A stretch of DNA of 25,137 bases from Setaria digitata. Lineage: Eukaryota; Nematoda; Chromadorea; Rhabditida; Setariidae. The notes under the pieces are model-generated. The model made no database searches. It was given only the letters and a program-made list of their open reading frames with translations, and was not told the DNA's origin. Positions 1 to 9,507 of this stretch are shown piece by piece; positions within the stretch are counted from its first letter, which is position 1, and each line of letters starts with the position of its first letter. Position numbers and translations under genes: made by a program. The stretch lies in assembly GCA_003640385.1 (NCBI GenBank), contig RCAB01000705.1, positions 1-25,137 of the forward strand, in the 5' to 3' direction.

Positions 1-1223
1 AAGAAACAATGTATAAAAATTTGTTTTCTTTTTTTAAAAATATCTTTTCAAAATAAAAATTTATATTACACATTCCAAATAGAAAAAAGACAAAATTCAA
101 AGATTCCAATGAATAGAAACAAAAAAGAGTTCAAAATTGAAATTTTCAAATAAATTGCTCCCTTTTTCATGTGTGTGTCTGTGTATCCCGACACATTCAA
201 TTCATTCTTCCTTCTTAAAAAAAAAAAAAATTTTTTTTCCATTTTTCCCCCCCTATTGTGCAAGTGAAAAAATTCAACGGCGCCAATCAAAATCACATGA
301 TTTCATTCTTATCTGTAATGAAACGATTAAAATAAAATTGGAGGGAAATAATACGATAATCAGCTATGTATCTATTTTTGATTTCAATCATTAATCACAA
401 TTTTATTACATATAAAACAAAGGATGGCAGTATAAAAGTGAAGGAAAAAAAAATAGCTGATGAGAAATGATTTGTTGTTCTTTTGTCGTTTTGAATTAAT
501 TTTAAAAACATTTTACATTTAGTACTATTGTTCATGAAGAGGAATGCAACATATCAAATCTTGTGTTTCTTTTAAATCCATAAAAAATTGTAATTAGTTT
601 CAAATAACGTATATCTATACGTGTAACACAACATTACTGTTACTTGGTGAAAGTTTAAAACCAATGATAAGAAGGAAGTTAAAGGAAATACTAGATAATA
701 AATTTTATCGTATTCAGTCATTTAACTAGACAGGATAAAAATTTGGATGACTGAAACTAAACGACTTAATAAATGAAGCGATTAGATAAGTAATGAAGAA
801 GTATAAATTTCCAACATCGAATATGTTATTTGTTTTTAGTTAAAGATTAAACTTAAAGTTTTGTTTTCTAAATAGGTAATAAAATTGATTACCAAAATAA
901 AGGAATAGTACTAGAGAGAATGAAAAACATGAGAAATGATATTAATAAAATACACCAAAAATAGCCCAGTCCAGAAGATAACGCATTCAAATAAATCAGG
1001 CTAATATGATTATATTTGATTATAGAAGTACGATTTATTACCATTTGATCTCATAATTTCAATTCAGACAGATAACATTTATTAATTTTGAGCTTTGGAG
1101 CAAATTAAGTCCTAAAGCATTTGAATAAAACTCGTATTCTTTTTTTTTTAATTTTCACTTTTTAACTCTCGAATAACATTTCACCTTATCTCTTAAGGAA
1201 CAAAAAGATAAATTTCAAAACTT
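1..1223. other. Non-coding left flank, 3' side of the minus-strand gene
   Basis: AT-rich sequence with short A and T runs and no coding island that I can support. Open frames here (for example between 66 and 394 on both strands) are low-complexity and lack splice or start context. On the minus strand two AATAAA hexamers lie at 1083-1078 and 1039-1034, about 140 and 185 bases past the stop codon of the neighbouring gene, so a 3' UTR with polyadenylation may lie here. No exon for a membrane or cytoplasmic tail was found in it. Confidence 0.5.
1034..1083 (-). terminator. Two candidate polyadenylation signals (AATAAA)
   Basis: The plus strand reads TTTATT at 1034-1039 and 1078-1083, which is AATAAA on the minus strand. 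They follow the TAG at 1224 by a distance typical of short nematode 3' UTRs. The hexamer is common by chance in DNA this AT-rich, so this is only weak support for the gene ending here. Confidence 0.3.
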
Positions 1224-1367
1224 CTAACCAATATGAGCTCCAGAACCTTCGACAACATCACCATCTTCATCATCTGGACTAACACCAGAACCATCCCATT
1301 CTATATCGGCTCCAACAATTTTTTGCTTATTTGATGATACTGGTGATAGACCACTACCTTCCACTTC
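1224..1367 (-). CDS. Exon 2 of the minus-strand gene: three Ser-Gly attachment sites
   Basis: This is a 144-base exon that opens after a TTTTCAG acceptor (AG at 1369-1368) and stays open for 47 codons to a TAG at 1226-1224. It reads EVEGSGLSP at its start, IEWDGSGVSPDDEDGD in the middle and VVEGSGAHIG at its end. Its base composition is clearly richer in G+C than the flanking DNA. The frame is phase 0 at the acceptor, which agrees with exon 1. A GT overlapping the last codons (G then GTTAGA at 1227-1222) could act as a donor instead of the stop being used. Confidence 0.6.
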   Translation of the reverse strand, partial: EVEGSGLSPVSSNKQKIVGADIEWDGSGVSPDDEDGDVVEGSGAHIG

Positions 1368-2599
1368 CTGAAAATTTTCATTCAAACTTAAAATGCAAAC
1401 TTAGTTAAATAAAAATCACAATTTGTAGACTTTCAATTATGAATAGTTATTTCGAAAACTAATTTTTATTGAGTCACAAAAAGAAAAAAAAGAACAAGCC
1501 TCACTTTTTGCAGCAATGAAAATTTTGGACATCATCCATTTCGATGTAAATTATTTCACATTCCGTGAAAACTTATATTCATATATGGAGAAAGAAATGG
1601 GAGCGTATAAAATGAAAGGAGAAAATTTATGGGAATCAGAATAAGTCTGAATAAAACTTAAACGACTAACATTAAGTTTAGCAATACTTGAAAAACTTGA
1701 AATTTCACGCTTTGCCAATATTTTGTCGGATAATGCATAATTCTGAAAATTTCTTCCTCTTTTCAATTGAAATTTAACAATAAAAGCTAAATAAAATGTG
1801 AAAAAATAAAAGCACTCAATCTATTCAAATCAGAAAAAAGTTTCAGGCTGAAATTTGTGTAAAAATGACCGAAACAATAAATATACAAATTTATTTAGCC
1901 GAAAATTAACGATTACACAAGACTGGTAATGCTGCAAAATAGATTGAAATGATAAAAAGAATTGGAATATTTTCATAAAATTAACTAGCAAATTAAAAGT
2001 TTCAAAAAAAAAAAAAAAATTTTCCGATCAAAATAATAAAAATAATTGAAAAAGACAATGGAGGAATTTTTTTTTTTTTTAAATTAAAGTCAAGAAAACC
2101 TAAAATTTTCTAAAGCTTAGCATAGAAACAAACTATTATCTCATTTAGCTGTTCAAATTACTTCAGTCAAAGAACATGAATGCTTTAAACTAATTAAGAC
2201 TTGAAAATTATTATATGATTTATACCACTGTATATAGTGTCAAATCACGAAAATTCAAATCAATAAATTAAATGATTTCAAGAAACATAATCAATAATAC
2301 AGTAACTATTTTATGGATGAAAATAATTAAAATGGAAGAGTTTCTGTTTTACCTGAAATGGTAACTGAATATCAAAAATCTATCAGCAAAAATTCGCACT
2401 GTTTAGAAAAAAATTAGATGACTAATGTGCAAATTGATTAACAATTAAATTTTGTTAATTATTTTAAAAAAACTTACGAAATTTAAAGAGAAAACAGAAA
2501 AAAAAACTATAAAATTTGGGAAAGATATGAATGAAATAATCAATTAACCTGCAATAATATCACATATGAACCAATAAGCAATAATAAATGTAATTCCAT
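1224..2599 (-). CDS. Secreted acidic proteoglycan-core-like protein, two exons (64 aa model)
   Basis: Model: exon 1 2599-2549 and exon 2 1367-1224, joined in phase 0 across a 1181-bp intron. Residues 1-17 are a signal-peptide-like stretch (LLLLIG then YVILLQ). Residues 18-64 hold three Ser-Gly sites, at S22, S44 and S59, each as [ED]-G-S-G. The first two repeat the longer motif [ED]GSG[LV]SP. About 11 of the last 47 residues are Asp or Glu and only two are Lys. Ser-Gly next to acidic residues is the known attachment context for chondroitin or heparan sulfate chains, so the inferred role is an extracellular proteoglycan core. Length would suit a small nematode chondroitin proteoglycan. Alternatively this is the N-terminal part of a larger core such as a syndecan, continuing past the left edge. 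The first donor (GTTAAT) is weak and no spliced-leader acceptor is obvious upstream. Confidence 0.5.
2549..2599 (-). CDS. Exon 1 of the minus-strand gene: signal-peptide-like start
   Basis: ATG at 2599-2597 is followed by 16 codons giving MELHLLLLIGSYVILLQ and then a CAG/GTTAAT donor at 2549/2548. Without splicing, the frame stops two codons later at TGA. The hydrophobic core directly after the start suits an ER signal peptide. The frame is also open upstream as far as an A-run near 2640, but contains no other Met. A TM segment of an internal exon is the alternative reading. Confidence 0.45.
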
Positions 2600-5500
2600 A
2601 ACGCTTCCGTACAATTCAATCGGTATTACATATACCTTCGCTTTTTTTTTTTTTTTTCTTAGCCAGGTATTAATTCCATAAATACTGTATCCATTAATAA
2701 ATATTGTTAAAAATCTGCAAAATTATTAAATTTAATAAAAAAGAATTATTTTTTTTCTTTTCTCGACTTATTTCAACGTTTGTTAGTTACCTTTGCACTA
2801 TTACTAATTTAAAATATAGAAAAACTATTCTATGCAGATAAAAGTGACTGATGAAAAATATTGATGGGACATCGTAACTTTAATCATGATAATAGAAAGA
2901 AATTTACACATAAATTAAAATAAAATGAAGATGAACTAAACCGAATAGTGAATTTTTAAAAACTGTACATAAAAAAGAAAATTAAAACTAAAAATAATAA
3001 TTAAAAAAAACAAGTATGAAATGTGAGCGTACTTTTAGTTCAAAACAATAGGTCAGGGTGAAAGGAAGAAGTACATGGAAAAAAAGCAAAAAATTTCTAA
3101 CTACAAAAATTTAAAATTAAACGAAAAAAATCCACTATTAAAATTATTTAATAATGATTAAATAGATGAAAATTATCGAGGCAAAAAAGTGTTCCTAATT
3201 TTTTTTTCATTTTTTCTTCAAATATTAGCTATATACACTACCTGGTACATTACCTCTCCTTACCTATCATTAATTATTTAAAATAATTGATTCAATCATC
3301 ATTGTTCCCTGAAAATTAATTCCAACATGAATTTGTTCTTTTTTTTTCCTCTCCTCTTCATTTATTTGAAATAATTGCTATCCATTAAAAATTAGGCAAA
3401 TAACCAAAAAAAAAAAAAAAAAAAAAAACTAGCAGTGTTTTAAAGGACTAAATCAAAGTATACAGTATCTATTATCGATGCTTCATTTGTTACTTTTTTC
3501 ATTTCATTTTTTTTTCTTTTTCTTCTTTTTTTTTTAGAAATAATCAACTTGAAAATACCAAAAATAAACCCATTTTTTTCTTGTCCAGTTATTCCCGAAA
3601 CTAGAAATGAAAGTTTGCTTGTTTTTTGTATAACTGATTAATTCCACTCCTTCAGATCATCACATCATTTCAGAAATACCCATCTCATGCACAATTTTTT
3701 TTTTTTTTTTTCTTCCAATGAGTATGATAAGTATATACATAGATATTTTAGAATTGGTAAATAAAGAAAAAAAAGAAAAAACCACAGCAAATTTTAACTA
3801 TTCATAAATTAAATAAAATTGAATTTATACCTATTAAAATGAATGCTACAATTCAATTGAGTTTTCATTGAAAATAGATGGCATATATGATAAAGTGAAA
3901 ATCGATCAAAAGTTTCAATAAAATATCCAGATATTAGAAATTTTTAACTAAATATTCACAACAAAATTTATCCCTATTTAATATCCAATCAACTAAATCA
4001 TTTTGTATACACAATCAAATTGTTAAATCCTCAATAAAATTGATAATATTTGCTAATTTTCAAAGTTTAATACGTAAACTGATGGCGCTGACGAATGAAC
4101 TCTCATAAATCCTGCATAGATTAAAATTATTAAATTTAAAAATAAAAATGATAGCAATTTTAAATTTTCTGGTTCAAATAATCAGACAACATGACCAATT
4201 TTTGAAATTAACTCAAGTTTATGCTGTTTCACATCTCTAATAGCAATTATTTTCCTACTTCCATAAATAAAAAGAAATTTTTAAATATTTAAAATATTTG
4301 TATCCGAAACAAAAAAAAAGAAAAAAGTGAAAAATGGCTCAACTGATAATTAGTACTCCAACCAATATCGCACTTTATCATCAACTATAATATTGTCTTG
4401 ATAAAGTAATTTCAAAAATAAATTTGTAAAATCTAAATAAAGCAAATGTTAATTAACTAAACAGAATGGATAATTAACGCGCACTAAGGTTGTTCTCATC
4501 AAAACTGTTCGTATAACTAATATATAGAGAGCAACCCACAATATCAAACGTTTCCATTTGCCTCATCCATCAAATTCGGCTACCGTTTGTTAATGAGTGT
4601 AAAAGGAAAAAAAGGAAATAAAATAAATCAATATTTTACGGAAGAAACTACTTTTTGGTTGAAATTTAATGAAAAATCCAAAAACTGCAAAACAACAATG
4701 CTCATAAATAGTATTATTATTATTACAAAGTAGAAATATTAATAATATCATAAATATTAGTACAAACATCCATAATAACTATTATAATCACTAATATTCC
4801 TATCATTCCTCGCGTTAACTGCTAATATCATTCGAAATTGTCCAAAATTATTATTTCCTATTTTCAATTATAATAATCAAAACAACTGATCGAAATGTTG
4901 AAAATGTCATTTCTAATCGTGGAAATTTGACAACAACAAAGCAATATAATTCCTGTATTAGATGGCAGGATAACTATAACAATTAACAGTAAAATTAAAA
5001 ATATTTAAATTAAAATCGTATGACTGGTAAAAAAGAAAGGAAATCAAACAAACATGCATAAAACGTGTTATCGAAAGAAGAAAATAAGTATGAATTAAAC
5101 AATTATAGTATTAATAAAATCAAGCAATTATCATACATAGAAGTATTAACAAGTTGTCATCATCATGCCAGCAATCATTTCTGAATTAATGATAAAAGGA
5201 TACTAATATTTGGAAAGAGGGAATTAAATATTTTATTAATTCCCGTAAAATAATTCCGTTAATTACAAAATTGCTGCAACCTACCGTTTAATTTCAAGCA
5301 CATTTCAAAAATGATAATATGATGCAAAAGTGAAAAAAAAAACAATTTACAAATACGTTCAATTATATAGCAGCAACTAGCATTATAGGACCTTTACAGG
5401 AGTTAATTATAAAAAATCGACTATGTAATTATTAATAGAAAATTTACATTTTAATAATAACAAGGAAATAGTTGAAGAAAAAAATCATCAAAAATTATAT

Positions 5501-5936
5501 GAATTATGGTGTAATATCAGAAAATATGATAAAATGAATTCGTTTAATACTCGCAATTGAAAATGTATCGGTAAATGAAAAAAAAAATTTCTCATAATAG
5601 GAATTAAATTACCGACAGAACTTGTCTCATTTAAATTTAGTTCCAGACTTAATTAATGTTAACTACAAATTTTTACCACAGGACTGAAATTCCTATTACA
5701 ACTGTAGCTATTTTACTGCTATTATTATTTCGCACGACTAATTAATTAATTAGCACCAGACAGATAATGAACAGTAACGGCATTTGTTATATATATCGAT
5801 GCTAACACGAAAAGCAACTGTTACTTCATTTCTATTTCATGTCAAAAAAGCTACTTTTTCAAGCTAATAAAAGTAAGAGAAATAATTAATTAAATATAAG
5901 TAAATAAATATATATTTATTTATTGTAGTTTACTTT
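2600..5936. other. AT-rich intergenic DNA, no gene seen
   Basis: The stretch holds many A/T runs, including about 17 T near 2642 and 23 A at 3406-3428, and ATT/AAT trinucleotide-rich patches near 4700-4860. Slightly GC-richer patches at 4080-4110 and 4520-4600 have short open frames but no paired splice sites. If the minus-strand gene is real, its promoter should lie just above 2600. I see no TATA-like or spliced-leader signal that stands out from the background. Confidence 0.5.
3406..3428. repeat. Poly-A run of 23
   Basis: Uninterrupted run of 23 A. Similar runs are scattered through the window at 6896-6920 (25 A), 9190-9211 (22 A) and 15132-15154 (23 A). None has an adjacent gene copy or target-site duplication that would mark it as a retrotransposed tail. 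Confidence 0.9.
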
Positions 5937-6002
5937 TTTCGCTTTTGCAGTCTTTCCTACCATCGTCAAATTTTTTCTTCTTTTTTCCTTTTTTTTTGAA
6001 AC

Positions 6003-6022
6003 ATATATATATATATATATAT
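6003..6022. repeat. (AT)10 microsatellite
   Basis: Ten AT units directly inside the left inverted-repeat arm. They are followed by two near-identical copies of an 18-base TTAATTAATTATTATTTT-like unit up to about 6059. Confidence 0.9.
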
Positions 6023-6058
6023 GCTTAATTAATTATTATTTTTTAATTAATTATTATT

Positions 6059-6116
<58 letters not shown>
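6059..6116. repeat. (TC)7(TA)10(GA)12 compound microsatellite, self-complementary
   Basis: Seven TC units (6059-6072), ten TA units (6073-6092) and twelve GA units (6093-6116). Positions 6059-6106 form a perfect 48-bp palindrome, because TC on one side pairs with GA on the other around the TA core. It can fold as a hairpin or cruciform. Confidence 0.95.
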
Positions 6117-6122
<6 letters not shown>

Positions 6123-6810
6123 AAAAAAAATGGACAAAATTATTATCCCAGTTATCATTAAGCATTTTCACTTCATATTTAAAAAAAAAAAAAAAAAATG
6201 AAATTTATTGTATTAAGCACTTGTTCTATCCATACCTTTTATTCAAAGTTTCTTTAAAAAAAAAAGAAAGAAAGAAGGAAGAAAAAACACCATAATTTAC
6301 ATACTTAGCAAAAATCTTTCATTTCACCTTTTTTTTTTTTTTTTCTTACTCAATAAATCTTAAATGTTAATGTTTCAATCAAATGAAATTCAAATAAGCT
6401 GATGAATTTTTCATTATTGTGGAAACATAACCAGAATAATTGTAATAAATAATAACACATTTTAAACACGACCTTTCTCTTGCTTCAAATAATGATAAGC
6501 AATAATTTCGCATGAAAATTTACCATAAACTGAAAAAAGCATTTTATAAGCCTTCAAGTTTTTCAGTCTTCATCTTTTTCTTTCGTCAGTTCAGTATTTT
6601 AAAATAAAAAGTTCCGCATCACAATCATTATCACTATTATCAACATCATTATATCAACTAAAAGATGTTTCAAAAAAAAAAATTTGACGATGGTAGGGAA
6701 GACTGGAAAAGCGAAATATGCAAAACTGCTAAAAAGAATATGGAAGATTAATGAAATGAATGGCGAAAATAGCATAAAATATTTCAAGTATCTTCCTCAT
6801 TCACTGCCTT

Positions 6811-6842
6811 CTCTCTCCCTCTCTCTCACTCTCTCCCTCTTC
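6811..6842 (+). repeat. CT-rich simple repeat
   Basis: Imperfect CTCTCTCC and TCTCTCACTC units just outside the right inverted-repeat arm. The serine- and leucine-rich frames through it are repeat translations rather than a gene. Confidence 0.8.
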
Positions 6843-6895
6843 CCCATCAAAAATTTAAAAAAAAATCATAAATTTATTGTCTATAATTTACCATG

Positions 6896-6920
6896 AAAAA
6901 AAAAAAAAAAAAAAAAAAAA
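6896..6920. repeat. Poly-A run of 25
   Basis: Uninterrupted run of 25 A, the longest of the A or T runs I measured in the window. Confidence 0.9.
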
Positions 6921-7096
6921 GAACGATTACCCTGAACCAAATTACCATTTCAAACGCATTTCATGAAAAAAGAAGTTTCAGACGGAAATAAAAATCTCTC
7001 TATAAATTTATTTCATCTTTTTCCGCCATCTTTTTAGAAATTTCTTCTTTTCACAGAAAGAGCAAAAAAGAGGGAGCAAGGAGGAAAGAGCAGAGC

Positions 7097-7117
7097 GAGA
7101 GAGAGAGAGAGAGAGAG
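7097..7117 (+). repeat. (GA)10 microsatellite in a purine tract
   Basis: About ten GA units sit inside a purine-rich stretch (roughly 7063-7140) broken by few pyrimidines. Confidence 0.85.
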
Positions 7118-7150
7118 GAAAGGAAAGAAAAGAGAGAAAAACCATTTCTT

Positions 7151-7176
7151 TGAAATGTCGCATAAGCGGCATTTCA
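7151..7176. repeat. Short hairpin with 11-bp arms
   Basis: TGAAATGTCGC (7151-7161) pairs with GCGGCATTTCA (7166-7176) across a four-base ATAA loop, with a single mismatch that would be a G-U pair in RNA. Its GC-rich stem base contrasts with the surroundings. Confidence 0.7.
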
Positions 7177-9189
7177 TCCAATTTCTTTTCTTTTTTTTTT
7201 CTTCCCCAAATAGCTTCCTCTCTTTTTTTTTTTTTACCTTCATGAAAATCCTTCTTCTTCGTTTCCACACTAATAACATTTAGTAGTTGCATTACTTCTC
7301 AATAAATGAATGAATTATGTAACAATATTTCATTCAAAATTCAACTGATAAGAAGAAAAAAAAAACTATTATCAATTATCATCATCATTGTTACTAATTA
7401 TCATTATACCACTTGATATTACTATCATTCTTACAATACTATTTATTAACATCATCATGTTCAACACTAAAATCTAGCTAATACTGATCAACTCTTTCTT
7501 GATTGAATGGAGGAGGATTCAATTATTACGCTAGAAATTATCCTTATCACTCTATCAATAAAGCAATGGGAAAATCCCCGAAAGTAACTTTACCAAAAGA
7601 TAAAAATCCCAAAGAATCCATAGGAAAACTAACATAGACAAATAGAAGATTTACGAAGAAATGAAAAAAAAAAAAAAAAATAGATATAAGATGAGGAAAT
7701 AATTGAGAAGAAAGTAATATTACATGTAAGCTAAATGGATGAATAATAAACGACAAAACCACCTGACATAAAATTCCTAGTGACATAGCATGAAATAATA
7801 ATTATGCTTCTCACTTTTTAAAGTTATCTTTTTTTTTTCTCATCTTTTTTATCAAATTGAAAAATTGATCATCATATAATAAGATTAGCATATGAAAAGA
7901 AAAGAAAAAAAAAGGATGAAGAACTGAGAAAAAGATGAAAAGAAAAAAACAAAGTACAAAATTTCTTCTTTGACAAAAAAGAACGATTAAAATCTATTAG
8001 ATAATAAAACAAAAAGAGAAAACCATAAAGCAATAATTAATATAATTCAAATCTTTTTTTTTTAAATAATAAAATTCAAACATTAAAAAAATTATTTAAA
8101 GAATATTAATAGTAAAAAAAAAAAATGAATGAAAAGAGGAAGCAAAAAAAAAACAAATGGAGCTAAAGAAAAAAGGAATTTTTTTTTTCTTTTTTCAGCG
8201 GCAGAATTTTCGAAACAGCTGCTGCTACTGCTAAATTTTTTGAATTTTACTTAAAGAAGAGAGAAAAAAGAAAATAATATTGATTGAACATGAGTTTTTT
8301 TTTTTTTTTTATTTTTAAATTGATAAATACAAATACATTTTACAAATACTGTCTCATTTCAACTCAACTGAGCTCTTTCATGCAAGGACATATTTAACAC
8401 TTATTTCTGGTTGAAGGTTTTTTTTTTCTTTCTGACATTTAACAAATTTTAATTTGTATCACAGATAATGTGATAGTATTCAAAGAGTTAAAAAAGAAAA
8501 AAAAAAATGAACAATTATCCTATTCTTTTAAAATGAACATTATTATGCATTTACATTCAACTCAATATTTTTTTTTTCTTGTTTTTAGCTATTTAACAAA
8601 AATTTTATGGAATAATTAATTCTTTTCTATACTGTAATAAATAATTGTAAAATTTAAATTTTTGAAATAAATTTAAATAAAAGAATTTAAAAATAAGCTT
8701 TATCACATAATGTTAGCTGAAAAATTATTCATTCGTTCTCATCATCGTTTGATTATTCGGCATATCTTTTATCTCTGCTTTTAAACAATGATTTTCAGCT
8801 CGACACTTTTACTTTGATTGTTGATTTTATTTTTCATACTGAAAAAATCCAATAAGATATAATATTCCAGTAAAATTATAATCATAGCAAATTTATAAAA
8901 AAAAAAAAAGAGAAAAATGTACGAATTTAAAACAAGAAAAAGAAAGAATTAATTAATTAATTTTTCCTTTAAATAATCAAATAAACAATTAGGGAAACTG
9001 AATAGCTGAAAATAAAAATCTCATTAATTCAAATAACTATCATGCTTTATTTATATCAGTTCTATTAATATCTATAATCACAGACAATAAAAAAAAAAAA
9101 TCAATAGTAAATAAATAAGGGAGTTAAAATTATTAAAGTGCATTATTAATTAATGCAGTGATCATTTCATTATGTAAATTAAAATTACC

Positions 9190-9211
9190 AAAAAAAAAAA
9201 AAAAAAAAAAA
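9190..9211. repeat. Poly-A run of 22
   Basis: Uninterrupted run of 22 A in intergenic DNA. Confidence 0.9.
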
Positions 9212-9470
9212 GGAAAAAAACGAAATTAATAAAATAGGAAAGAGAAAGAGAGAGGAAGGGAAAGGAAAAAATGAAATTTTAGACGATCATTGCATAGAAT
9301 ACAAGGACGAGAGGAAGAAACGAATGAATGAATGAAGAAAAAAAAAAAGACAAAATGGACATCTCACATTTTCATACAATCAGACAGACAACAATAGTTT
9401 GTGTATCTTAGCGAACAAAACTTTTTTAGTCTAAGTTTATAATATAGACTATTTAAACTATTTGAGCATA

Positions 9471-9507
9471 GACAGATAGATAGACAGACAGACAGACACA
9501 CACACAT
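9471..9507 (+). repeat. GACA/GATA tetranucleotide repeat running into CA repeat
   Basis: The order of units is GACA, two GATA, four GACA, then a short CA run. On the minus strand this translates as CVCLSVCLS-like low complexity, which explains an open frame at 9364-9570. Confidence 0.9.

Larger units (their letters stand above)
5937..6716. mobile_element. 780-bp unit bounded by imperfect inverted repeats (possible non-autonomous element)
   Basis: The left arm (5937-6004) and the reverse complement of the right arm (6665-6716) share TTTCGCTTTT, then CAGTCTT, then CCTACCATCGTCAAATT with two mismatches in about 36 bases, then a T-run, then TTGAAACAT. The left arm carries about 16 extra pyrimidines in its T-run. 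The interior holds AT/TC/GA repeats and no transposase. The layout resembles a MITE or an old inverted duplication. I could not see clear target-site duplications, so the mobile call is an inference. Confidence 0.4.
6921..9470. other. AT-rich intergenic DNA with purine tracts, no gene seen
   Basis: The stretch contains a purine-rich tract with GA repeats (7063-7140), a hairpin at 7151-7176, and many A/T runs. One patch at 8197-8275 follows a strong TTTTTTCAG acceptor and stays open to a stop, but nothing joins to it. Open frames near 7008-7292 and 7547-7786 are lysine- or phenylalanine-rich translations of simple sequence. Confidence 0.5.

Noticed and set aside
1516..1644. 42-codon plus-strand frame after TTTTTGCAG (MKILDIIHFDVNYFTF...)
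   Set aside because: The acceptor and ATG look good, but frames this short are expected in large numbers at this composition, and no neighbouring exon or 3' signal supports it.
7008..7292. Lysine- and serine/leucine-rich minus-strand frames
   Set aside because: They are low-complexity translations of GA and T-rich simple sequence.
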